A stretch of 64,000 nt of DNA, from the NCBI RefSeq assembly GCF_002205645.1, contig NZ_NIOF01000001.1:62001-126000 (forward strand). The letters run 5' to 3'. The stretch is from Roseateles aquatilis (GTDB taxonomy: Bacteria > Pseudomonadota > Gammaproteobacteria > Burkholderiales > Burkholderiaceae_C). Under the pieces are notes generated by a model, which saw only the letters and a program-made list of their open reading frames with translations, made no database searches and had not been told where the DNA came from. Both the position numbers and the translations under genes were made by a program. Shown piece after piece: positions 10,440 through 18,312 of the stretch. Position 1 is the stretch's first letter, and each line of letters opens with the position of its first letter.

Positions 10440-10616
10440 TGCGGTCTCAATGCGACAAGTAGGGGACCCGCCAGCATGCACGATTCGGGCCATCGAAACC
10501 ACCTCGACCTGCCGTGGCGGCAGGCGCGTCGGCAAGTCCAAGGGCTGTTCGAAGGGCTTGGGGCGGAGCAGCGGCGCATTCTAAGAAGGCGCGAGTGTAA
10601 GCGACCTCAAGGAAAA

Positions 10617-10632
10617 CGCTAAACGTTTGCGA
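10617..10632. promoter_or_regulatory. LacI/PurR/CytR-family-like operator
   Basis: The sequence CGCTAAACGTTTGCGA has the central palindrome AAACGTTT. Its right half, AAACGTTTGCG, is identical to the E. coli PurR consensus ACGCAAACGTTTGCGT; the left arm is weaker. It lies about 180 bases upstream of the BMP-protein start. LacI-family regulators such as CytR and PurR are known to control nucleoside genes. The regulator itself is not in the window, so this is an inference from motif and context. Confidence 0.45.
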
Positions 10633-10772
10633 CCTCGTCAAAACCAGAGGCCAGACCACCAATTTGAGTCATTGCGAACCTCGGCGACAGCCGATCTCGA
10701 TCATTCCCACCGCGGCGACCGCAGTGCGCCCCAGGATTCACCGAAACATCACCTCGGCGAGTCAAAGCAAGT

Positions 10773-10787
10773 TGAGAATCACTATCA
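10773..10787. promoter_or_regulatory. Fur box upstream of feoAB
   Basis: TGAGAATCACTATCA matches the 7-1-7 Fur inverted repeat TGATAATNATTATCA at 12 of the 14 specified positions. It lies 44 bases upstream of the feoA start. Repression by Fe(II)-Fur under iron sufficiency is the expected regulation of ferrous iron uptake genes. Confidence 0.75.
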
Positions 10788-10830
10788 TTTAGAATCTTCC
10801 GCTTCGCATGGTCCGCAGGCTTCCCCCGAT

Positions 10831-11127
10831 ATGAGCGCTGTCCTTCCCATCCCCACCCTCGCCCAGGCCGCCATCGGCCGGCCGCACCGCGTCAAGGCGC
10901 TGCTGGCGCCGGCCCACGCGCCGGAATGGAAGCAATGGCTGGAGGAGCTCGGCTTCGTCGCCGGGGAACATGTCGCCGTGCTGGCGCGCGCGATGCCCGG
11001 GGACGACCCGATGGTGGTGCGCATCGGCCAGTCGACCTTCGCGCTGCGCAAGGCGGAGGCGGACTGCGTGCAACTGCAGTCCGACATCGCGGCCGACGCC
11101 GACCATCCGGGAGCCGCCCGTGCGTGA
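10831..11127 (+). CDS. feoA: FeoA, ferrous iron transport accessory protein
   Basis: Small cytoplasmic SH3-like protein that associates with FeoB. 98 aa from the ATG at 10831 (MSAVLPIPTLAQAAIGRPHR). The body fits the FeoA fold: LEELGFVAGEHVAVLARAMPGDDPMVVRIGQSTFALRKAEADCVQ, matching the family pattern of a glycine turn after the first strand and a final (A)LR-x-x-EA segment. The stop overlaps the GTG start of feoB by 8 bases. A Fur box lies 44 bases upstream. A longer in-frame opening from 10627 crosses the Fur box and is not used. Confidence 0.88.
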   Translation: MSAVLPIPTLAQAAIGRPHRVKALLAPAHAPEWKQWLEELGFVAGEHVAVLARAMPGDDPMVVRIGQSTFALRKAEADCVQLQSDIAADADHPGAARA

Positions 11128-12982
11128 GTCCGTCGTCCACGTCCACCCCGCCGGGCCGCTGCTGGCGCTGGTGGGCAACCCGAACTGCGGCAAGACCGCC
11201 CTGTTCAACGGCTTGACCGGCAGCCGCCAGAAGGTCGCCAACTACGCCGGCGTGACCGTCGAGCGCAAGGAAGGCCGGCTCAAGACCGCCGCGGGCAAAC
11301 TGCTGCGCGTGCTGGACCTGCCGGGCACGTACTCGCTGTACCCGCGCTCGCCGGACGAGCGCGTCACTGTCGACGTGCTGGCCGGCCGGGCCCACGGCGA
11401 GAAGCGCCCCGACCTGATCGTCTGCGTGCTGGACGCGACCAACCTGCGCCGCAACCTGCGCCTGTTCCTGTCGGTGCAGCGCCAGGGCCTGCCCTGCGTC
11501 GTCGCGCTGAACATGGCCGACCTGGCCCTGCGCCGCGGCATCGAGATCGACACGACGCGCATGGCCCAGTTGCTCGGCGTACCCGTGATCCGCACGGTGG
11601 CCACCGACGGCGACGGGCTGGACGACCTGCGCGCCGCGCTGGACCAGCCCGATCTCTGGAAGGCCGCGCCCGTGGTGCCCGAGGGCGACGACACCGAGCG
11701 CATCAATCACATCCTCAAGGAACTCGGCCTGGACGCGCTGCAAGGCGAGCTGCCCAGCGACAAGATCGACCGCCTGGTGCTGCATCCGGTGGCGGGGCCG
11801 ATCATCCTGGCGGTGCTGCTGTTCTTCCTGTTCCAGGCGGTCTTCGCGTGGGCCGAGGCGCCGATGGGCTGGATCGAGGCCGGCACCGGCTGGCTCGGCG
11901 AGCAGGCCGGCGCGCTGCTGCCCGAGGGGCACCTGCGCAGCCTCGTCGTCGACGGCCTGATCGCGGGCGTGGGCGGCGTGCTGGTGTTCCTGCCGCAGAT
12001 CCTGATCCTGTTCTTCTTCATCCTGATCCTGGAGGAGTCCGGCTACCTGCCGCGCGCGGCCTTCCTGCTGGACCGGCTGATGGGCTCGGTGGGCCTGTCG
12101 GGCCGCAGCTTCATCCCGCTGCTGTCGAGCTTCGCCTGCGCGATCCCCGGGATCATGGCCACGCGCTCGATCGCCAACGCGCGCGACCGGTTGGTGACCA
12201 TCCTGATCGCGCCGCTGATGACGTGCTCGGCGCGGCTGCCGGTGTACGCGCTGCTGATCGGCGCCTTCATCCCGCAGCGCGAGCTGTGGGGCGGCATCGA
12301 GCTGCAGGGGCTGGTGCTGTTCGTGCTGTACTTCGCCGGCATCATCGCGGCGATGGCGGTGGCCTGGGTGCTCAAGCGCTTCACCGATTCCGGCCGCCAG
12401 GTCCGTCCGCTGATGATGGAGCTGCCCAGCTACCACTGGCCGCATGCGCGCAATGTCGCCATCGGCCTGCTGCAGCGCGCGGAGATCTTCATCAAGCGCG
12501 TGGGCGGCATCATCCTGGCGCTGACCCTGCTGCTGTGGGTGCTCTCGACCTTCCCCGGCGCGCCGGAAGGCGCCACCGGCCCGGCGATCGAATACAGCTT
12601 CGCCGGCTACCTGGGCCGCGGGCTGGCGATGATCTTCGAGCCGATCGGCTTCAACTGGCAGATCAGCCTGGCGCTGGTGCCGGGCATGGCGGCCCGCGAG
12701 ATCGCGGTGAGCGCGCTGGGCACGGTGTACTCGCTGTCCGCCACCGGCGACGAGGCCGCGCAGGCGCTGACGCCGCTGATCGCCTCCACCTGGGGCCTGC
12801 CGACGGCGTTTTCGTTGCTGGCTTGGTTCGTCTTCGCGCCGCAATGCCTGTCGACGATCGCGGCCGTCAAGCGCGAGACCGGCGGCTACAAGATCCCGGC
12901 GATCATGCTGACCTACCTGTTCATCCTGGCCTACGTGGCATCGTGGCTGACCTTCCACATCAGCCGGGCGCTGCTGACCTGA
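11120..12982 (+). CDS. feoB: FeoB, ferrous iron transporter with N-terminal GTPase (short form)
   Basis: Inner-membrane Fe(II) transporter, 620 aa from the GTG at 11120-11122, which overlaps the feoA stop. The G domain shows G1 GNPNCGKT (residues 19-26), the G2 Thr in NYAGVTVERKEG, G3 DLPGTYSL and G4-like LNMADLA. The membrane domain has two Gate segments, SSFACAIPGIMATRSIAN and VPGMAAREIAVSALGT, each with the expected Cys or acidic/polar pore residues nearby. E. coli FeoB has 773 aa. This short form lacks most of the C-terminal extension, as is common in betaproteobacteria. No feoC follows; a strong terminator does (13039-13074). Confidence 0.95.
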   Translation: MRESVVHVHPAGPLLALVGNPNCGKTALFNGLTGSRQKVANYAGVTVERKEGRLKTAAGKLLRVLDLPGTYSLYPRSPDERVTVDVLAGRAHGEKRPDLIVCVLDATNLRRNLRLFLSVQRQGLPCVVALNMADLALRRGIEIDTTRMAQLLGVPVIRTVATDGDGLDDLRAALDQPDLWKAAPVVPEGDDTERINHILKELGLDALQGELPSDKIDRLVLHPVAGPIILAVLLFFLFQAVFAWAEAPMGWIEAGTGWLGEQAGALLPEGHLRSLVVDGLIAGVGGVLVFLPQILILFFFILILEESGYLPRAAFLLDRLMGSVGLSGRSFIPLLSSFACAIPGIMATRSIANARDRLVTILIAPLMTCSARLPVYALLIGAFIPQRELWGGIELQGLVLFVLYFAGIIAAMAVAWVLKRFTDSGRQVRPLMMELPSYHWPHARNVAIGLLQRAEIFIKRVGGIILALTLLLWVLSTFPGAPEGATGPAIEYSFAGYLGRGLAMIFEPIGFNWQISLALVPGMAAREIAVSALGTVYSLSATGDEAAQALTPLIASTWGLPTAFSLLAWFVFAPQCLSTIAAVKRETGGYKIPAIMLTYLFILAYVASWLTFHISRALLT

Positions 12983-13038
12983 TCGCCGGCTGATCGGGCC
13001 ACCGCCGCGCGCGCCGCGGCAACAGCCAGGACACACGA

Positions 13039-13074
13039 GGGCGGCCGTCGCAACGACGGCCGCCCTTCGCTTTT
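13039..13074 (+). terminator. Rho-independent terminator after feoB
   Basis: A 12-bp perfect stem, GGGCGGCCGTCG / CGACGGCCGCCC, with a CAA loop is followed by TTCGCTTTT. It lies 56 bases after the feoB stop and before the next start at 13108. Confidence 0.85.
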
Positions 13075-13107
13075 GCGCCGCCGCGGCGACGGCTATGCTG
13101 GCGCCCC

Positions 13108-14985
13108 ATGATGAACCGCCCCACCCTCTCCTCGATGACGCTGGCCGTGCTGGTGTCGATTGGCGCGATCGCGTCGATGGCCGCCGCGTCGGATGCGCGG
13201 GCCGCCGGCAATGCCGCTCCGGCCGCCAAGGCCGCAAGGACCGGCAACGCGGACGCGACGGCCGCGTCCGATGCGGAGCTCGACGCCGACACCCGCTTCC
13301 AGCGCCTGGCCAACGACTACATCGAGGCGCTGTGGCGCCAGGACCCGGACGCGGCCATCAGCGCCGGCCGCTATGAATTCGCCGACCGGCTCCCCGCGCC
13401 CGACCGCGCCAATCGGGCACGCGCCCTGGTCTTCGCCAGCCAGTGGCTCCAGCGCTTCGAGGCGGTGGACGCGAAGACGCTGAGCGCCGCGTCGCGCACC
13501 GACCTCGGCCAATTGCTCAACAAGCTGCGCGGCGACCGCTTCCAGTTGACCGAGCTGCGCGAGTTCGAATGGAATCCCTCCCTCGTCAACGTCGCCGGTC
13601 CGCTGGACTACATCCTGGCGACCGACTACGCGCCGCTGCCGGTGCGGCTGAAGGTGATCTCGGCGCGATTGGCGCAGGTGCCGGCGTACTACCGCGCCGG
13701 CGCGGCGCTGCTGAAGCAGCCGACGCTGGAGCACACCCAGCTCGCCATCGACCAGGCGCCGGGCGTGCTGAGCGTGCTGGACGAGATCGCCAAGGCCGCG
13801 AAGGGTCCGGACGCCGCCTCGCTGACGGCCGCCGAGCAAAAGCAACTGGCCGACCGCATCGCCGCCGCCAAGGCCGCGGTCGACGGCTACCGTGCGCAGC
13901 TGACGAAGCTGCTGGCGGACGGCAAGGCCAGCGGCAAGGCGCGCGGCTTCCGCCTCGGCAAGGCGCTGTACGAGAAGAAATTCGGCTACGACATCCAGTC
14001 GGCCCACACCGCCGCGCAGATGTACGACAAGGCGATGGCCGCGCGCGAGGCGCTGCTGACGCGCATGGACCAGCTGTCCGACGAGCTGTGGACGAAAACG
14101 CAGGGCGACGCGCCCAAGCCGTCGGATCGTTTCGCCAAGATCGGCGCGGTGATCGGCAAGCTGTCTGAGCAGCACGTCAAGCGCGAGGACTTCGTCCAGG
14201 AGATCCGCGCGCAGATCCCGCAGCTGGAGCGCTGGATCACCGACCACGACCTGCTCACGCAGGACGCCTCCAAGCCGCTGATCGTGCGCGAGACCCCGGT
14301 CTACCAGCGCGGCGTGGCCGGCGCCGGCATCGAGGCGCCCGGCCCGTATCGGCCACAGGACCGCACCTACTACAACGTCACCCCGCTGGACGACCTGACG
14401 CCCGAGCAGGCCGAAAGCACGCTGCGCGAGTACAACCGCTGGATCCTGCAGATCCTCAACATCCACGAGGCGGTGCCCGGCCATTACACGCAGCTGGTGC
14501 ATGCCAACAAATCGCCGTCGCTGGTCAAGGCGTTGTTCGGCAACGGCGCGATGGTCGAAGGCTGGGCGGTGTATGGCGAGCGGATGATGCTGGAGTCCGG
14601 CTACGGCGACAACGCGCCGGAGATGTGGCTGATGTATTCCAAGTGGAACCTGCGCAGCGTCACCAACACGATCCTGGACTACAGCGTGCACGTGCTGGGC
14701 ATGCGCGAGGACCAGGCGCTGGACCTGCTGATGCGCCAGGCCTTCCAGACCGAGCGCGAGGCCCGCGAGAAATGGCGCCGCGTGCAGCTCACGTCGGTGC
14801 AGCTGACGAGCTACTTCAGCGGCTACAGCGACATCATGGAACTGCGCGAGCAGCGCAAGCGCGCGCTGGGCGCGGCCTTCAAGCTGAAGGACTTCCACGA
14901 GCAATTCCTGAGCTATGGCAACGCGCCGGTGCCGGTGATCGCGGAGCTGATGTCGTCGCCGACACCGCCGCGATCCTCGCCCTGA
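13108..14985 (+). CDS. DUF885 family exported putative metallohydrolase
   Basis: Exported protein of 625 aa. The N-terminus has a signal peptide (MMNRPTLSSMTLAVLVSIGA, cleavage near residue 32 after DARA) followed by an Ala-rich linker. The rest is one DUF885 domain. Near residue 452 it has HEAVPGH, the family's conserved HExxPGH motif, resembling the zinc site of M32-like carboxypeptidases, and further on a helical segment with WLMYSKWNLRSVTNTILDYS. The family is commonly described as probable metallopeptidases, but the substrate is not known. It stands alone between a terminator and the dehydratase gene, 53 bases from the latter. Confidence 0.85.
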   Translation: MMNRPTLSSMTLAVLVSIGAIASMAAASDARAAGNAAPAAKAARTGNADATAASDAELDADTRFQRLANDYIEALWRQDPDAAISAGRYEFADRLPAPDRANRARALVFASQWLQRFEAVDAKTLSAASRTDLGQLLNKLRGDRFQLTELREFEWNPSLVNVAGPLDYILATDYAPLPVRLKVISARLAQVPAYYRAGAALLKQPTLEHTQLAIDQAPGVLSVLDEIAKAAKGPDAASLTAAEQKQLADRIAAAKAAVDGYRAQLTKLLADGKASGKARGFRLGKALYEKKFGYDIQSAHTAAQMYDKAMAAREALLTRMDQLSDELWTKTQGDAPKPSDRFAKIGAVIGKLSEQHVKREDFVQEIRAQIPQLERWITDHDLLTQDASKPLIVRETPVYQRGVAGAGIEAPGPYRPQDRTYYNVTPLDDLTPEQAESTLREYNRWILQILNIHEAVPGHYTQLVHANKSPSLVKALFGNGAMVEGWAVYGERMMLESGYGDNAPEMWLMYSKWNLRSVTNTILDYSVHVLGMREDQALDLLMRQAFQTEREAREKWRRVQLTSVQLTSYFSGYSDIMELREQRKRALGAAFKLKDFHEQFLSYGNAPVPVIAELMSSPTPPRSSP

Positions 14986-15038
14986 TCGCGGCCCGGCCGC
15001 ATCGCCATCGTCCGCCCCCTTCGTCGCCGACCTCCACC

Positions 15039-15986
15039 ATGCCGCTCCACATCGAAACACCGCTGATCGTCTCCCGCCCGCTGAGCCTGCGCACCGGCAA
15101 ACAGGTCTGGCTGAAGCTGGACGCGCTGCAGCCGCCCGGCTCCTTCAAGCTGCGCGGCATCGGCCTGGCCTGCGAGACGCAGGCCGCGCGGGGCAAGCGG
15201 CGTTTCGTGTCCTCGTCGGGCGGCAATGCCGGCATCGCGGTGGCGTACGCGGGGCGTGAACTCGGCATCCCCGTCACCGTCGTGGTGCCGGAGACCACGA
15301 CGGCCCACGCGCGTCACCTGATCGCTCAGGAGGGCGCGACGCTGGTGGTCCACGGCGCGTCCTGGCAGGAGGCGAACGCCCAGGCGCAATCGCTGCTCGA
15401 CGCGGACACCGCGTTCATTCACCCGTTCGACGACCCGCTGCTGTGGACCGGCCACGCCACGCTGATCGACGAGGCGGTGCGGTCCGGCGCGCGCTTCGAC
15501 GCGGTGGTGGTCGCGGTGGGCGGCGGCGGGCTGATGTCCGGCGTGATCGAGGGCCTGCGCCGCAATGGTCTGGGCCGCCTGCCGGTGGTGACGGTCGAGA
15601 CGCACGGCGCGGACTCGCTGGCGCAGGCGGTGCGGGCCGGCGAGCGCGTCACGCTGGACGCGATCCGCAGCGTCGCCACCTCGCTGGGCGCCAAGCAGGT
15701 CTGCGAGCAGGCCTTCGCGCTGGCGCGATCGCATGACGTGCGCTGCCACGTCGTGACGGACGGCGCCGCGCTGGACGCCTGCGCGAAATTCCTGGAGGAC
15801 CATCGCCTGCTGGTCGAGCCGGCCTGCGGCGCCGCGCTGGCGGCCGCGTACGAAGCGGACGCGCCGGCGCTGGCGGGCATCGAGGCGCCGCTGATCGTGG
15901 TCTGCGGCGGCGCCACGGCGACGCTCGATCAGCTCGCGGCGTGGCGCGCCGCCCTGCCGCCCGCGGCATGCCCGGCGACACCCTGA
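15039..15986 (+). CDS. PLP-dependent L-serine/L-threonine dehydratase (SDS-like)
   Basis: Fold-type II PLP enzyme that deaminates L-serine (to pyruvate) or L-threonine (to 2-oxobutyrate). 315 aa from the ATG at 15039-15041. Seen: the PLP lysine in GSFKLRGIG (near residue 37), the substrate loop SSGGNAG, the phosphate-binding glycine loop VGGGGLMSGV, and VEPACGAALAA and VVCGGATATLDQL at the end. The arrangement and many identities recall mammalian serine dehydratase (SDS) and yeast CHA1 more than the longer bacterial IlvA; there is no ACT regulatory domain. A longer open frame starting at 14625 lies over the preceding gene and is a shadow. slyX follows. Confidence 0.88.
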   Translation: MPLHIETPLIVSRPLSLRTGKQVWLKLDALQPPGSFKLRGIGLACETQAARGKRRFVSSSGGNAGIAVAYAGRELGIPVTVVVPETTTAHARHLIAQEGATLVVHGASWQEANAQAQSLLDADTAFIHPFDDPLLWTGHATLIDEAVRSGARFDAVVVAVGGGGLMSGVIEGLRRNGLGRLPVVTVETHGADSLAQAVRAGERVTLDAIRSVATSLGAKQVCEQAFALARSHDVRCHVVTDGAALDACAKFLEDHRLLVEPACGAALAAAYEADAPALAGIEAPLIVVCGGATATLDQLAAWRAALPPAACPATP

Positions 15987-16060
15987 GCAGCCCGGAGACA
16001 TCCGAAGCGTCCGGCGCATCCGGATGCGCCGGCGTCATCATCGATGTTCCAATCCGCCCC

Positions 16061-16315
16061 ATGACCGCGATCGATTCTTCCCAGGCGCCCGACGCGGCGC
16101 CGACCGTCCATCAGCTCGAGGCCCGCATCACCGAGCTCGAGATCAAGGCCAGCTTCGCCGAGGACCTGATGGACCACCTCAACGCGCAGGTCGCGCGGCA
16201 GCAGGAGCAGATCGAGGTGCTGGTGCGCGAGATCACGCAACTGCGGCGCCAGGTCCCCGAGGGCCGCGGCGACGGCCAGGGCACGCTGCGCGACGAGCTG
16301 CCGCCCCACTACTGA
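16061..16315 (+). CDS. slyX: SlyX family protein
   Basis: Small cytoplasmic coiled-coil protein of unknown molecular function, 84 aa from the ATG at 16061 (MTAIDSSQAPDAAPTVHQLE). Family features: an N-terminal ARITELEIKASFAEDLMDHL, then a long heptad helix NAQVARQQEQIEVLVREITQLRR, and a short polar tail ending LPPHY, which is characteristic of SlyX. The longer frame from 15941 would add 40 residues that overlap the dehydratase gene. A GC-rich hairpin follows the stop. Confidence 0.85.
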   Translation: MTAIDSSQAPDAAPTVHQLEARITELEIKASFAEDLMDHLNAQVARQQEQIEVLVREITQLRRQVPEGRGDGQGTLRDELPPHY

Positions 16316-16322
16316 CGGACCT

Positions 16323-16347
16323 GCGCGCCGCGGCGCGCGCTTCGTTT
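16323..16347 (+). terminator. Possible terminator after slyX
   Basis: GCGCGCCG directly followed by its complement CGGCGCGC (16323-16338) and then GCTTCGTTT, eight bases after the slyX stop. With no separate loop bases, the actual hairpin would be shorter than the palindrome. Confidence 0.45.
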
Positions 16348-16438
16348 CAGCGCTGACATAAAGACGATAAGCGCGCGACAAGCACGCTCTATCCAATGCG
16401 GGACATCGCATCCAGGCCCCCGGCCTTCGGAAGTCCCC

Positions 16439-17365
16439 ATGCAGCCTCATCGCCACGCCGCCGCCGACATCGTCGCCGGCCCCTCCGCCGCCGCCCACGA
16501 CCACCACGATCACGACCACGGCCTGGCGCATGACCTCGCGGTGCTGCTCCAGCGCCGCCGCGCGCTCGGCGTGCTGGCCGGCCTGGCGGGCATCGGCGGC
16601 CTGACGCTGATCGGATGCGGAGGCGGCGGCACGGATGCCGGCACCAGCGCGGCGGGATCCAGCAGTTCATCGGGATCGAGCGGCAGCGGCTCCACCGGCT
16701 CGGGCAGCAGCGCCGGCTGCAGCGTGATCCCCGAGGAGACCGCCGGCCCGTACCCCGGTGACGGCTCCAACAGCAACGGCAGCGGCATCGCCAACGCGCT
16801 GGCCCTGAGCGGCATCGTGCGCGCCGACATCCGCGGCAGCATCGGCACCGCCAGCGGCGTCGCGGGCGGCGTGCCGCTGACGCTGACGCTCAAGCTGGTC
16901 AACACCGCCAGCAGTTGCGCGGACCTGTCCGGCTACGCCCTCTACCTGTGGCATTGCGACCGCGAGGGCCGCTACTCGCTCTACAGCGCCAGCATCGTCA
17001 ACGAGAACTACCTGCGCGGCGTGCAGAGCACCGGCAGCGACGGCACCGTCACCTTCACGACGATCTTCCCCGGTTGCTACGACGGCCGCATGCCCCACCT
17101 GCACTTCGAGGTCTACAAGAGCGCCAGCGCGGCGACCTCGTACGCCAACAAGGTCAAGACCTCGCAGATCGCCTTCCCGACCGACGTCTGCACGACGGTC
17201 TACACCACGGCCAGCGGCTACGGCGCCAGCCTGACCAACTTCAACCGGATCAGCTTCGCCACCGACAACGTCTTCAGCGACGGCTATTCGACGCAACTCG
17301 CCACGCTGACCGGCAGCGTGAGCGCCGGCTACGCGGCGACGCTGACGGTCGGCATCGCGGCCTGA
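16439..17365 (+). CDS. Tat-exported intradiol ring-cleavage dioxygenase-like protein
   Basis: 308 aa. The N-terminus is His-rich (HDHHDHDHG), followed by a twin-arginine type leader (QRRRALGVLAGLAGIGGLTLIGCGGGG) with a lipobox-like IGC, so it is likely exported and possibly lipid-anchored. After a Ser/Gly linker comes an intradiol dioxygenase domain, which normally binds Fe(III) through two Tyr and two His. Candidate ligands are Tyr in DREGRYSLY, Tyr in FPGCYDGRMPHLHFEVY, and both His of that HLH segment. The segment ETAGPYPG before it is also typical. Exported relatives are usually of unknown substrate. The gene lies 242 bases upstream of a two-component system on the same strand, which may or may not be connected. 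Confidence 0.82.
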   Translation: MQPHRHAAADIVAGPSAAAHDHHDHDHGLAHDLAVLLQRRRALGVLAGLAGIGGLTLIGCGGGGTDAGTSAAGSSSSSGSSGSGSTGSGSSAGCSVIPEETAGPYPGDGSNSNGSGIANALALSGIVRADIRGSIGTASGVAGGVPLTLTLKLVNTASSCADLSGYALYLWHCDREGRYSLYSASIVNENYLRGVQSTGSDGTVTFTTIFPGCYDGRMPHLHFEVYKSASAATSYANKVKTSQIAFPTDVCTTVYTTASGYGASLTNFNRISFATDNVFSDGYSTQLATLTGSVSAGYAATLTVGIAA

Positions 17366-17607
17366 CGCGCGATGGGGCACGACGGGACACGACGCGGGAC
17401 AAGGCCATGATCGACGACACCACCATCGGCCGCGCCTGGGGCGGCGAGCGCGCCCGCGACGGCTGGCGCCGCCTGGGCGGACCGGACGGCGATCCATCGC
17501 CGCCCGCGGTGCTCGCGCGGCTGCAGTCCGGCGCGGGCCGTGGGGGCGCTCGTGTATCGTGCGGCGCAGGGGCCGGCAGCGGGTCGGTCCCGGTCGTGGA
17601 GGAGCGC

Positions 17608-18312
17608 ATGACGCGGTGCCTGGTGGTGGATGACGACGCGGAGATCCGCGACTCGCTGCAGGACTATCTGCAGAAGTTCGGCGTGACGGTGAGCACCGCC
17701 GCCGATGGGCGCGAGATGCGCCGGCTGATGACCGCGCAGGCCTTCGACGTCGTCGTGCTGGACTTGATGCTGCCGGACGAGAACGGCCTGACGTTGTGCC
17801 AGTGGATCCAGCAGCATCACGCCAACGTGCCGGTGATCATGCTGACGGCGCATGGCGATCCGATCAGCCGCGTGCTCGGCCTGGAGATGGGCGCCGACGA
17901 CTACCTGTCCAAACCCTTCGAGCCGCGCGAGCTGGTGGCCCGCATCCATGCCATCCGGCGCCGCGCGCGGCGCGGCGAGAGCGAGTCGCAGACGCGGCGC
18001 GAGGTCCGCTTCGAGGGCTGGAGCTTCGACCGGCTGCTGCGCCAGCTGGTGTCGCCGCAGCAGGTCGTGGTGCCGCTCTCGAGCGCGGAGTTCCGCATGC
18101 TGACCGCGCTGGTCGAACGCCCCGGCCGCGTGCTCAGCCGCGAGCAATTGATCGAGCTGACCCGCGCCCCCGGTGTCGAGGTCAACGACCGCAGCGTGGA
18201 CCTGACGATCTCGCGGCTGCGGCAGAAGCTCGGCGACTCGCCGAAGGAGCCGCGCCTGATCCGCACGATGCGCGGCGAGGGCTACCTGTTCGACGCCCAG
18301 GTGCAGAGTTGA
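17608..18312 (+). CDS. OmpR-family response regulator
   Basis: Cytoplasmic transcription regulator, 234 aa. The start ATG at 17608-17610 follows GGAGG. Receiver domain (1 to about 118): acidic pocket DDDAE (residues 8-12), phosphorylation site Asp52 in VVLDLMLP, Thr in MLTAHGD and Lys in YLSKPFEP. The C-terminal winged helix (about 130-234) has the OmpR-type segments LSSAEFRMLTALVERPGRVLS and NDRSVDLTISRLRQKLGD, then RTMRGEGYLF. The kinase gene overlaps its stop by three bases. The sequence resembles OmpR itself in the receiver and the TRAPG turn, but the target genes are not evident. Confidence 0.93.
   Translation: MTRCLVVDDDAEIRDSLQDYLQKFGVTVSTAADGREMRRLMTAQAFDVVVLDLMLPDENGLTLCQWIQQHHANVPVIMLTAHGDPISRVLGLEMGADDYLSKPFEPRELVARIHAIRRRARRGESESQTRREVRFEGWSFDRLLRQLVSPQQVVVPLSSAEFRMLTALVERPGRVLSREQLIELTRAPGVEVNDRSVDLTISRLRQKLGDSPKEPRLIRTMRGEGYLFDAQVQS

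Larger units (their letters stand above)
10440..10830. other. Divergent control region between the nucleoside operon and feoAB
   Basis: 391 bases without a supported gene separate two divergent units. It contains a LacI-family-like operator at 10617-10632, on the side of the nucleoside operon, and a Fur box at 10773-10787, 44 bases before the feoA ATG. The stretch from 10640 to 10800 is clearly more A+T-rich than the flanking genes, as expected for promoters. Short open frames across it show no family resemblance. Confidence 0.6.

Noticed and set aside
10892-13237. Open frame of 781 codons on minus
   Set aside because: Antisense to feoAB; the translation is a low-complexity Arg/Gln/His/Ala mix.
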